From Isoalcanivorax pacificus W11-5 (GTDB lineage: Bacteria; Pseudomonadota; Gammaproteobacteria; Pseudomonadales; Alcanivoracaceae), in assembly GCF_000299335.2 (NCBI RefSeq), contig NZ_CP004387.1:1364001-1428000 (forward strand): a DNA stretch of 64,000 bases. The letters run 5' to 3'. Positions 1 to 8,836 of the stretch are shown piece by piece. The position numbers were made by a program, and so were the translations under genes. Positions within the stretch are counted from its first letter, which is position 1; every line of letters begins with the position of its first letter. A model generated the notes under the pieces. That model was not told the DNA's origin. It saw only the letters and a list, made by a program, of their open reading frames with translations, and made no database searches.

Positions 1-1174
<1,174 letters not shown>

Positions 1175-1293
1175 AGTCTGATCGTGTGTTCCGGTATGGG
1201 ACGGGATATTCTAGTCGACACGCTTGCGCCATGTCGCGGCTGAATCCGTCGACCGGCAGTCAGACCGCACTCCGATGGCAGGGATGGACACAC

Positions 1294-2628
1294 ATGAATG
1301 GTATGGATTCAACAACCTGGCATATCGTCCGGCAGCATGCGCGACACGCTGGCGGTACCGTGCGCGATTTCGTGTTGCTGCTCACACGCCAGTTCAAAGA
1401 GGACGGGTGCCGCGAAAGTGCGGCGGCACTCACCTACACCACGCTGTTCGCCATTGTGCCGGTGATGACGGTGACCTACGCCGTGCTCGCCATGGTGCCC
1501 GCACTGAAGGAACGTGGCGGTACGTTCCAGAACTGGTTGCTGGAGTATTTCGTGCCGTCGGCCGGCACCCAGGTACAGGACTATCTCAGCGAATTTTCCC
1601 GCCAGACCACCAACCTGACGCTGATCGGCGGCGTGGTGCTGATCATTACCGCCGTGCTGCTGCTGCGCACCATCGAGCAGACCATGAACCGGATCTGGAA
1701 AGTGGCGGTGCCGCGCAAGGGGCTGGTGAGCCTGATGATGTATTGGGCGGTGCTGACACTCGGGCCGCTGCTGCTGGGCGCCGGGCTGGGCATCAGCTCG
1801 TATCTGGCGTCGGTGTCGCTGGTGACCGACACGGTGGCGTTTTTTGGCGGTGCAAGGCTGTGGCTGTCGCTGTTGCCGGTGCTGTTCACGACCGGGCTGC
1901 TGACGTTGCTGTACGTCGTGGTGCCGAACTGTCACGTGCCGATCCGCCAGGGGCTGATCGGTGGTTTCGTGGCGGCGGTGATGTTCGAGCTGGCAAAGAG
2001 CGCCTTTGTGCTGTTTGTCCGCTTTTCGCCGAATTATGAAGTGGTGTACGGCGCGTTCGCGGCCGTGCCGCTGTTTCTGTTGTGGCTGTTCATTTCCTGG
2101 GTGATCGTACTGGCCGGCGCCGAACTGGTGCGCACGCTGGTGATCTTCCATGAGCATCGCCGTGATGTGCCCCGGCTGCAGGCGTTGCTGCGCGTCCTCG
2201 AGGTGCTGTGGCGCAAGCAGCAGCATGGCGCCGTGCTCAAGCCGGCACTGATGCGCCGGACCATGCTGGCCGGCGGTGGCGCGCGCTGGGACGAGTTCCG
2301 CAACCTGCTGTTCGATCTCGGGCTGGTGCGGCGTACCGAGGAAGGCGCCTACGTGCTGACCCGCGACCTGCGTACGCTGACCCTGGGGGAACTCACCGAC
2401 ATGGTGCCCTGGCCGGCTGCAAAACAGTTGCGCGTCAGCGCGCCCCTGCGGCGGCCCTGGGAAGCCGCGCTGCAGCAGCGCTGCCTTGAGGCCCGCGAAG
2501 GCATGCAGGCGCCGCTGGCGCTGTCGCTGGAGGCGCTGTTCGGGGAAGAAAGCGAACCGGCAGCAACCGACACTGCCCGCGACGAGCGCCCGGCCAGCAC
2601 CGCACCCGAACAGGAAGTGTCGGCATGA
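1294..2628 (+). CDS. yihY: YihY/BrkB family inner-membrane protein
   Basis: A 444-residue integral membrane protein. After a short cytoplasmic N-terminus come the family segment ESAAALTYTTLFAIVPVM and about six transmembrane helices to roughly residue 300. A soluble C-terminal domain of winged-helix character follows (WDEFRNLLFDLGLVRR...GAYVLTRDL). The family was once named RNase BN, but that activity belongs to another gene (rbn/elaC), so no nuclease is implied; molecular function is unknown. ATG at 1294 is chosen over the longer frame because the preceding part (from 1186) has no domain content and AGGGA lies upstream. The stop overlaps the acyP start by four bases. Confidence 0.9.
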   Translation: MNGMDSTTWHIVRQHARHAGGTVRDFVLLLTRQFKEDGCRESAAALTYTTLFAIVPVMTVTYAVLAMVPALKERGGTFQNWLLEYFVPSAGTQVQDYLSEFSRQTTNLTLIGGVVLIITAVLLLRTIEQTMNRIWKVAVPRKGLVSLMMYWAVLTLGPLLLGAGLGISSYLASVSLVTDTVAFFGGARLWLSLLPVLFTTGLLTLLYVVVPNCHVPIRQGLIGGFVAAVMFELAKSAFVLFVRFSPNYEVVYGAFAAVPLFLLWLFISWVIVLAGAELVRTLVIFHEHRRDVPRLQALLRVLEVLWRKQQHGAVLKPALMRRTMLAGGGARWDEFRNLLFDLGLVRRTEEGAYVLTRDLRTLTLGELTDMVPWPAAKQLRVSAPLRRPWEAALQQRCLEAREGMQAPLALSLEALFGEESEPAATDTARDERPASTAPEQEVSA

Positions 2629-2900
2629 AAACCCTGCGTGTGCGCGTGTGTGGCCGGGTGCAGGGGGTCTGTTTCCGTGCCGGTACGCAGCAGCAGGCGC
2701 AGGCGCTGGGCCTCACCGGCTGGGTCCGCAACCGCGAGGACGGCAGTGTCGAAGCGCAACTGCGTGGCGGCGACAGGGCATTGCAGCAGATGCTTGACTG
2801 GTTGCACCATGGCCCGCCAGAGGCCCGGGTAGACACGGTGGAAACCGAACGGCTGCCCGACGACACAACCGATAACAATATTTTTGAGGTCCGGCGGTGA
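2625..2900 (+). CDS. acyP: Acylphosphatase
   Basis: A 91-residue cytosolic enzyme hydrolysing the carboxyl-phosphate bond of acyl phosphates. The signature GRVQGVCFR is at residues 10-18, with catalytic Arg18, and the second catalytic residue is Asn36 in GWVRN. The length is standard for the family. It begins inside the yihY stop (ATGA) and ends inside the next gene's GTG start (GTGA), so yihY, acyP and the hydrolase behave as one coupled transcription unit. Confidence 0.95.
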   Translation: MKTLRVRVCGRVQGVCFRAGTQQQAQALGLTGWVRNREDGSVEAQLRGGDRALQQMLDWLHHGPPEARVDTVETERLPDDTTDNNIFEVRR

Positions 2901-3781
2901 AACACGTTGAACTGGTCAACGGCAATCTGCGCTTCCCGGCGCTGATGGCGGGGGATGGGGAACCCGTACTGTTGCTGCATGGCTTTCCCGATTGTCATCT
3001 GAACTGGGTGCATCAGCTCGAAGCACTGGCCGGGGCGGGCTACTGTGCCGTGGCCCCGGCGATGCGCGGCTACGCGCCCGGTTGCCTGGCGCCGGACGGC
3101 GATTATTCACTGCGCGCCGCCGTCGAGGATGTCTGCGCCTTTGCCAATCAGCTTGGCGGCGCGGTGCACCTGGTCGGCCACGACTGGGGCGCGGCGGTGG
3201 GCTACCTGGCGGCGGCCCGTTCGCCGGAGCTGTTCCTGTCGCTCTCGACGCTGGCGGTACCACCACTGAAGCGCCTGCCGCAGGCGGTACTGCGGGTGCC
3301 GGAACAACTGCTGTTGTCCGCCTACATGGATTTCTTCCAGTTGCCGCTGGTGCCCGAATGGGTGCTGCGCCGCAACGATCTGGCCGGGGTCGAGTGGCTC
3401 TGGCAGCGCTGGTCACCGGACTGGGACGGCGGTGACTATTTGGCCAATGCCCAGCGTGTACTGGCCGAGCCGGGCGCGCTCAGCGGTGCGCTGAACTGGT
3501 ACCGCCACCTGCCGCGTTTCTGGACTGCCGCCCACCGCGAGGCGCGCAGCTGGATGGCGCGGCCGATTGCCGTGCCGACCCTGGTGATGCTCGGCCGCAA
3601 GGATGGCTGCATGAGCCCACGGCTGCTGGACCATGCCGTGCAGGCGCGGGATTTCCCCGTTGGCCTGCAGGTGGAGCAGATCTCCGGGGCCGGGCATTTC
3701 CTGCATCTGGAGAGGCCGCAGCGGATCAATGAGCTGCTGTTGGCGCATCTGGCGCAAACAGCGGTCCAGACGGCCGGCTGA
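2897..3781 (+). CDS. Alpha/beta hydrolase, epoxide-hydrolase/dehalogenase type
   Basis: A 294-residue alpha/beta-hydrolase fold protein starting at GTG, overlapping the acyP stop. The oxyanion motif HGFPD is at 28-32. The nucleophile elbow GHDWG places Asp96, not Ser, as nucleophile, as in soluble epoxide hydrolases and haloalkane/fluoroacetate dehalogenases. The catalytic His is about residue 267 in GAGHFLHLERP, and LGRKDG near 232 carries the probable acid. Cap residues that separate epoxide hydrolase from dehalogenase cannot be judged by eye, so the substrate is left open. Last gene of the yihY-acyP unit. Confidence 0.85.
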   Translation: MKHVELVNGNLRFPALMAGDGEPVLLLHGFPDCHLNWVHQLEALAGAGYCAVAPAMRGYAPGCLAPDGDYSLRAAVEDVCAFANQLGGAVHLVGHDWGAAVGYLAAARSPELFLSLSTLAVPPLKRLPQAVLRVPEQLLLSAYMDFFQLPLVPEWVLRRNDLAGVEWLWQRWSPDWDGGDYLANAQRVLAEPGALSGALNWYRHLPRFWTAAHREARSWMARPIAVPTLVMLGRKDGCMSPRLLDHAVQARDFPVGLQVEQISGAGHFLHLERPQRINELLLAHLAQTAVQTAG

Positions 3782-3801
3782 CACCCTTTTCTTTGACCTT
3801 C

Positions 3802-3826
3802 GGCGGGGGCACGCAAGGTGCCCGCC
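3802..3826 (+). other. GC-rich hairpin after the hydrolase gene
   Basis: GGCGGG(GG)CAC at 3802-3812 pairs with GTGCCCGCC at 3818-3826 across a five-base loop. There is no T-tract, so intrinsic termination is doubtful. It lies just upstream of the fumarase promoter. Confidence 0.4.
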
Positions 3827-3841
3827 GGGGCGCCATCAGGC

Positions 3842-3847
3842 TATAAT
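3842..3847 (+). promoter_or_regulatory. Sigma-70 -10 element for the fumarase gene
   Basis: A consensus TATAAT lies 33 bp before the fumarase ATG, giving a short leader. No good -35 hexamer is visible at 16-18 bp, so the promoter may be activator-assisted. Confidence 0.6.
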
Positions 3848-3880
3848 GCGCGCCCCCGATATCCCGAGCCGGAGTGACCC

Positions 3881-5401
3881 ATGACGGTGATTCGCCAGGA
3901 CGACGTGATCCAGAGCGTCGCTGATGCCCTGCAGTACATCTCTTATTACCACCCCGTGGACTTTATCCGCGCTGTGCACGAAGCCTACGAGCGTGAGGAA
4001 AACCCGGCGGCCAAGGATGCCATGGCGCAGATTCTGGTGAACTCGCGCATGTCCGCCACCGGACACCGCCCGATCTGCCAGGACACCGGTATCGTCACCG
4101 TGTTCTGCAAGGTCGGCATGCAGGTGACCTTTGAAGGCGACATGAGCCTGACCGACATGATCAACGAGGGTGTGCGCCGCGCCTACAACCACCCGGACAA
4201 CGTGCTGCGTGCGTCGGTGCTGGCCGACCCGGACGGCAAGCGTGCCAACACCAAAGACAACACCCCGGCCGTGATTCACTACGACATCGTGCCGGGCAAC
4301 ACTGTGGACATTCAGGTCGCGGCCAAGGGCGGCGGCAGTGAAGCCAAATCCAAGTTCGCCATGCTCAACCCGTCCGATTCCATCGTCGACTGGGTGCTGG
4401 AGCAGGTGCCGAAAATGGGCGCCGGCTGGTGCCCGCCGGGCATGCTCGGCATCGGTATCGGCGGCACCGCAGAAAAAGCCATGGTGCTGGCGAAAGAATC
4501 GCTGATGGACCCGATCGATATTCACGCATTGCAGGCTCGTGGCCCGCAGACCCGCGCCGAAGAACTGCGTCTGGAGCTGTTCGAGAAAGTGAACGCGCTG
4601 GGGATCGGCGCCCAGGGCCTGGGTGGCCTGACCACCGTGCTGGACGTGAAAGTGGTCGATTACCCGACCCACGCCGCCAACAAGCCGGTGGCGATCATCC
4701 CCAACTGTGCCGCTACCCGCCACGCGCATTTCGTGCTCGACGGCAGTGGCCCGGCCGATCTGAAAGCCCCGGACATCAACGAATGGCCGGACATCGCCTG
4801 GGGCGACGATGGCCAGTCGAAGCGCGTCAATCTGGACAACATTACCCCGGAAGAAGTGCAGACCTGGAAATCCGGCGACACGCTGCTGTTGTCCGGCAAG
4901 CTGCTGACCGGCCGTGATGCGGCGCACAAGCGCATGGTCGACATGCTGGCCAAAGGCGAAGCGCTGCCGGTGGATTTCACCAACCGCTTTATCTACTACG
5001 TCGGCCCGGTCGATCCGGTCGGTGACGAAGTGGTGGGCCCGGCTGGCCCCACCACCGCGACGCGGATGGATAAATTCACCCGCACCATGCTGGAAGCTAC
5101 CGGCCTGATCGGCATGGTCGGCAAGGCCGAGCGTGGCCAGACCGCGATTGACGCGATCCGCGACAACAAGGCTGTCTACCTGATGGCCGTGGGTGGCGCG
5201 GCTTACCTGGTATCCAAGGCGATCCGGTCCTCCCGTGTGGTGGCCTTCGAGGACCTGGGCATGGAAGCCATCTACGAATTCGACGTGCAGGACATGCCGG
5301 TGACGGTGGCCGTCGACAGCGAAGGCACTTCAGTGCACCGCACCGGCCCGAAAATCTGGCAGGCAAAGATCGGCAGAATTCCGGTCACCGAAAGCGCCTG
5401 A
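3881..5401 (+). CDS. fumA: Class I (iron-sulfur) fumarate hydratase
   Basis: This 506-residue enzyme interconverts fumarate and malate in the TCA cycle using an oxygen-sensitive 4Fe-4S cluster. The N-terminal alpha region carries ATGHRPICQDTGI, with the first cluster cysteine. The middle holds AAKGGGSEAKSKFAML and GAGWCPPGMLGIGIGGTAEKA with the second cysteine, and NCAATRHAHF supplies the third. The C-terminal beta region includes LLSGKLLTGRDAAHKR and GPTTATRMDKF. Alpha and beta parts are fused, as in FumA/FumB and not as in the two-subunit form. It has its own promoter and a strong terminator and is monocistronic. The symbol denotes the family, not strict orthology with E. coli FumA. Confidence 0.95.
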   Translation: MTVIRQDDVIQSVADALQYISYYHPVDFIRAVHEAYEREENPAAKDAMAQILVNSRMSATGHRPICQDTGIVTVFCKVGMQVTFEGDMSLTDMINEGVRRAYNHPDNVLRASVLADPDGKRANTKDNTPAVIHYDIVPGNTVDIQVAAKGGGSEAKSKFAMLNPSDSIVDWVLEQVPKMGAGWCPPGMLGIGIGGTAEKAMVLAKESLMDPIDIHALQARGPQTRAEELRLELFEKVNALGIGAQGLGGLTTVLDVKVVDYPTHAANKPVAIIPNCAATRHAHFVLDGSGPADLKAPDINEWPDIAWGDDGQSKRVNLDNITPEEVQTWKSGDTLLLSGKLLTGRDAAHKRMVDMLAKGEALPVDFTNRFIYYVGPVDPVGDEVVGPAGPTTATRMDKFTRTMLEATGLIGMVGKAERGQTAIDAIRDNKAVYLMAVGGAAYLVSKAIRSSRVVAFEDLGMEAIYEFDVQDMPVTVAVDSEGTSVHRTGPKIWQAKIGRIPVTESA

Positions 5402-5409
5402 GCCAGCCG

Positions 5410-5438
5410 ACACGCCCCGAAACAGGGGCGTGTTTTTT
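5410..5438 (+). terminator. Rho-independent terminator of the fumarase gene
   Basis: ACACGCCCC (5410-5418) pairs with GGGGCGTGT (5425-5433) and is followed by a run of six T. It begins 9 bp after the fumarase stop. Confidence 0.93.
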
Positions 5439-5642
5439 ATGGCCTGTGCGCCACTGTTGCCATCGCGACCTCTGGTGGCAATGACGTTGCCGGTCGAATC
5501 CGGTATAACAAGGGCCGTTTGATGGCTGCACGCCAGCATGGCTGACGTGTTGCGATCATCCTGTTATTCAGGTTGCCGCAAGGGAAACTGCGGCAACACA
5601 CCTGTCAAAATACGGATTGATCTGTCTGTTTTGGTCGTGCGG

Positions 5643-6509
5643 ATGTTTTTGACTGCTGTGTTATTGCGCCGCCGCGCCCGTGCGTGCGGCGTCTGTGCCT
5701 TGCTGGCTTTGCTGCTCGCGGCGGCTGGCTGTACCCCGATCTCCGATGTGGTGATGCCCTGGGTGCCCCAGGTGACGCCTCCGGCACGCGTCGGCGGGCT
5801 CACCTATGCGGGAATCGATGAACTGGGTGCGCTGCATGGCCCTTGTGCCTATCTCGGTGACCTGCATACACGTGGCTTGATGCTGCCGGAAACAGAATTC
5901 GAACTGGTCCTGGAAGCCTGTACTGCGCAGGTCATGAAAGCCGAGGAAGAAGAAGCCGAACGCCTGCGGGCTGAAGAAGAGCGCGCCATTGCCGAAATGA
6001 TGGCGCGCGAGTGGCAGGCGGTGGAAGCAGCCCGCGAACAGGAATGGCGCGAGGCCGAGCGCCGGCGCCAGGAGGCAGAACTGCTGCGCGCGCAATTGGC
6101 GGCGGCGGAGCAGAAGGAGCGGGAGCGGCGCGAAGCGCTGTTGCAGCGTATCAGCCAGGCCAACGTGCAACGCGAGCTGGCCGGCGTGCCGGACAAGCCG
6201 ATCGCGCACAATCTGAGCCAACCCCTGAAGACCACCCTGAAGACTTTCCTGTCCTGTATCGAACTGGCGTATCCAAACAAGGGCTATCAGATCGCCCGTT
6301 CGGGCCGTACCCTGACCGTGATCATGCGCGAGGCCGAACTGCCCCGTGGCGACCTGGCGATTGAATCCCGCTTTGTGGAAAACCCTGAATACTGGCGCAT
6401 GACTTATCTGCGCGTGGCGGATATTGAGGCGCGTACCGATGCAGACCGGTTTGTGTTGTCGCAGAACCTGACAGCGGAGAGTTGTCCGCAAGAAGGCGGG
6501 TTGTTTTGA
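5643..6509 (+). CDS. Putative lipoprotein with a long coiled coil, function unknown
   Basis: A 288-residue protein with a type II signal peptide: arginine-rich n-region, hydrophobic core LLALLLAAAG and lipobox LAAAGC. After lipidation it has a short globular part, then about 90 residues of highly charged E/R/A/Q heptads (about 100-190) predicted to form a coiled coil. A C-terminal alpha/beta-looking domain (about 200-288) contains the cysteine pair of FLSCIE and TAESC. It resembles no family I can name. The frame is open back to 5538, but the upstream part looks like promoter sequence, so ATG 5643 is preferred. It stands alone between the fumarase terminator and the RHS island. Confidence 0.7.
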   Translation: MFLTAVLLRRRARACGVCALLALLLAAAGCTPISDVVMPWVPQVTPPARVGGLTYAGIDELGALHGPCAYLGDLHTRGLMLPETEFELVLEACTAQVMKAEEEEAERLRAEEERAIAEMMAREWQAVEAAREQEWREAERRRQEAELLRAQLAAAEQKERERREALLQRISQANVQRELAGVPDKPIAHNLSQPLKTTLKTFLSCIELAYPNKGYQIARSGRTLTVIMREAELPRGDLAIESRFVENPEYWRMTYLRVADIEARTDADRFVLSQNLTAESCPQEGGLF

Positions 6510-6790
6510 GAAGGCGAATGTGCGGCGAGGTTATAGCGGAAACAGCCAATCGAAACTGAAGCTTTGATTGGGAGATATGATTAGTCGCTATATTTTTTTT
6601 AGGGAGAGGTTTTATTTATCCGATAATGGAATTCTGAATCAGGGCTTTATGATATTAAAGAAAATATGACTTGTCCCGCAAAAAAGACATTGTAAGAGAT
6701 TTCCTACAAAGAATGAGGGCAAAAACGTACGAGCATCCCGGTACTCGATTTTAATCTGTTCAAAGTTGAAACGGATATCTGGGGTGGGAA
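6510..6790 (+). other. AT-rich intergenic region at the left edge of the RHS island
   Basis: 281 bp with no convincing gene. It contains long A/T tracts (for example around 6590-6620 and 6655-6700), unlike the GC-rich flanks, and leads into the RHS gene. It probably holds the RHS promoter and marks the start of foreign DNA. Confidence 0.5.
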
Positions 6791-7573
6791 ATGAAATCCA
6801 GTGTCATATTAATATTATTTTTGCCGGTGATCATGATGCTGTCAGGGGGAGGTGCGCAGGCGGACCCCTTGGATGTCGAAAACCTTCTTCCGGATTTTTA
6901 TTCGGATCCATCTCTAAGCGCCTCGATTGGTTACTTCGGTGATGTGGCGCAGGTTACGGTAGATAAATTCTCCGGCAAGCTGGTTGCCCGCGCAGAAGAT
7001 GTGGTGGTACCGGGGAACGGTGGCCTGGATATCATCCTCCAGAGAACTTATACCTCGCTTGATCCAGGCGTTATTCCGGAATACAGCTATCTTGGGGCTG
7101 GCTGGAGTATGCATTACGGGCAAATACGAATTACCGACCCAGACAGAATGTGCAGCCGATTGTGGAGCACCACTATGTCAGGTAACCCTGTATATGTGGC
7201 GGGAGACGGCAGCACACGTGCGCTGGCGTTTGTGACCCTGCCTGTCAGTGCTGATCTTGGGGCGGAATACGTATCATCAAGAAATGATCTGGTCTATTGC
7301 AATCAGGATGGCACCTTCTATATGCGCTCTCCGGATGGCAGGAGATACGATTTTGATGCCTTTAGCTATGAGCCGGATACTGCTTATCCGGCTGTCTGGT
7401 ATGTCACTAAAGTGACCGACAGAAACGGAAATACTCTGGATATCAGCTATGTACCAACCGGAACGTTAGGTGGTATGGGCATGGTGATGACTCAGATATC
7501 GGCTGGCGATGGGCGTATTGTGACATTCGCCTATCAGGGCAGTTCAGGCGACAGTGTAGTTCCCCCGCTTTGA
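6791..7573 (+). pseudogene. RHS/YD-repeat protein, N-terminal fragment (interrupted by IS3-type element)
   Basis: The first 254 codons of a large RHS-repeat protein. Residues 1-24 form a Sec signal peptide ending GGGAQADP, so export to periplasm or surface is expected. The N-terminal RHS-associated region follows, with VDKFSGKLVARAEDVVVPG, the QRTYTSLD strand, GAGWSMHYG, and an early YD-like unit (VTKVTDRNGNTLDISY). From 7555 the frame runs into the insertion element and stops after six foreign codons (VVPPL). The continuation begins at 8837: AG at 7553-7554 plus C at 8837 rebuilds a serine codon, and joining gives one 1201-residue ORF. As it stands the fragment could give a secreted but truncated product. 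Confidence 0.88.
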
Positions 7574-7606
7574 CGGACACCTTCTCCTAACCGATGAGGT
7601 GTAGAA

Positions 7607-7981
7607 ATGCCGAAGTACAACAATCCAAGAAAAACTTGGCGGTATGCGGACGATTTCAAGATCCGCGCCGTCGAGATGAGCTACCAGGAGGGAATCCAGA
7701 TCCAGCAGGTTGCCGAGGGACTTGGCATCCACCCCTTTATGCTATCGCGCTGGCGTAAAGAGTATCGGGAAGGCAAGATCAGGTCTGACGGTCGCAAACG
7801 TGTAGATGTGATGAAGAATCCCAAAGCACCCAGGGCCGCCGAGCTGAACGAGACGGCCCGGCTAAAACGCGAGAATGAACGCCTCAAAAAGGAGAACGAC
7901 CTCCTAAAAAAGTGGCAACGGTATCTGGCGGAACAACATCAGAGCGATTTGGATTCATCCAAGTCCACGGACGAGAACTAG
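7607..7981 (+). CDS. IS3-family OrfA (helix-turn-helix DNA-binding subunit)
   Basis: A 124-residue protein. An N-terminal HTH (about residues 14-50: DDFKIRAVEMSYQEG, QQVAEGLGIHPFMLSRWRKEY) binds the inverted repeats. A C-terminal leucine-zipper-like helix follows (ARLKRENERLKKENDLLKKW). It has MPKYNNPRKTWRYADDF at its start, as in IS3-group elements. The frame ends at TAG 7979-7981, overlapping orfB. The heptamer A_AAA_AAG at 7906-7912 lies in phase for -1 slippage into orfB, making the OrfAB transposase. Confidence 0.95.
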   Translation: MPKYNNPRKTWRYADDFKIRAVEMSYQEGIQIQQVAEGLGIHPFMLSRWRKEYREGKIRSDGRKRVDVMKNPKAPRAAELNETARLKRENERLKKENDLLKKWQRYLAEQHQSDLDSSKSTDEN

Positions 7982-8799
7982 GTGTCAGATACCTGTGTGA
8001 ATGGCTTGGGGTTTCCCGGAGCGGCTACTACGCATGGCTGAAGCGTCCTGTCAGCGCGAGAGCGCTTGAGGACCGCCAACTGGCCGGCTATATCGAGCGG
8101 GCTCACAGGAAAAGTGAGGGTCGCTACGGCAGCCCAAGGGTCCATAAAGTACTGGCTCGACAAGGCATCCGGGTGGGGCAAAAGCGCGTGGAGCGGCTTA
8201 TGCGGGACGCGGGGCTGGTTGGCCGGGCAGCAACACTCTATCGACGGGTGCCTGGTATAGAGAAATTCTTCGCCCGCCATCAGAATCTTCGGGCGGATTC
8301 GGGGCCACCTGCTGGAGTGAATGAGCAATGGGTGGCGGATCTGACCTATATCCGTGTGGCGAAAGAATGGCATTACCTGGCCACGGTGATGGACGTTTAC
8401 TCCAGGAGAATTGTGGGTTGGGCTCTGGGGAAGAACAAGACAGCAGAACTGACGTTGCGGGCACTCAAGCAGGCGTTGAGAGTAAGAGTGCCGCAGCGGC
8501 GGATGATCTTCCATTCAGATCGTGGCTCCGAGTATGGCGCCCACCTCCTGCAGAATGAGCTTGAGCGCCACGGTATTCGCAGTAGTATGAATCGACCGGG
8601 TCGTTGTACGGATAACGGCCATATGGAATCATTCTTTCACAGTTTGAAGGCAGAGCTTATCCATGGAGAGGAATTCAATACCGAGCATCAGCTCCGATTG
8701 GCGCTGTCGGGATACATCAACCAATTTTATAATCGTAGCAGGCTGCACTCAGGTCTGGGCTATTTGAGCCCGGTGGAATACGAGAGAATGGCAGCGTGA
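7912..8799 (+). CDS. IS3-family OrfB (DDE transposase, made as OrfAB by -1 frameshift)
   Basis: A 295-codon frame in the -1 phase of orfA, starting at the GTG that overlaps the slippery site. It begins with the HTH_21 region (YLCEWLGVSRSGYYAWLKR). The rve integrase core follows, with WVADLTYI (first Asp), IFHSDRGSEYG (second Asp) and NGHMESFFHSLK (Glu plus the downstream Lys). The C-terminal INQFYNRSRLHSGLGYLSP is typical of the family. All catalytic residues are present, so the element may be active. The physiological product is the fusion from 7607; independent OrfB initiation is possible. Confidence 0.95.
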   Translation: MATVSGGTTSERFGFIQVHGRELGVRYLCEWLGVSRSGYYAWLKRPVSARALEDRQLAGYIERAHRKSEGRYGSPRVHKVLARQGIRVGQKRVERLMRDAGLVGRAATLYRRVPGIEKFFARHQNLRADSGPPAGVNEQWVADLTYIRVAKEWHYLATVMDVYSRRIVGWALGKNKTAELTLRALKQALRVRVPQRRMIFHSDRGSEYGAHLLQNELERHGIRSSMNRPGRCTDNGHMESFFHSLKAELIHGEEFNTEHQLRLALSGYINQFYNRSRLHSGLGYLSPVEYERMAA

Positions 8800-8836
8800 A
8801 ATGAAGCGTGTCCGTTTTATCGGGGGAAGATCACAG

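Larger units (their letters stand above)
7555..8833 (+). mobile_element. IS3-family insertion sequence (1279 bp)
   Basis: A complete element with imperfect 27-bp terminal inverted repeats (7555-7581 and 8807-8833, 19/27 matching, sharing TTCCCCCG and ACGGACAC), TG...CA termini, and a 3-bp CAG target duplication (7552-7554 and 8834-8836; an adjacent A makes ACAG also possible). It carries the orfA/orfB arrangement with an A6G slippery site. Deleting the element and one target copy restores the RHS frame exactly, which fixes its boundaries and indicates recent insertion. Confidence 0.93.

Noticed and set aside
1294-2628. Annotation of yihY as ribonuclease BN
   Set aside because: The activity was reassigned to the elaC/rbn gene product; this is a membrane protein without nuclease motifs.
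8808-8836. Start of the 956-residue RHS frame at 8808
   Set aside because: This ATG and the next codons lie in the right end of the IS element; the native protein begins at 6791 and this segment joins it at 8837.
7551-8836. 4-bp ACAG target duplication for the IS
   Set aside because: Possible, but a 3-bp CAG duplication gives TG...CA ends and equal inverted repeats; both predict the same restored gene.
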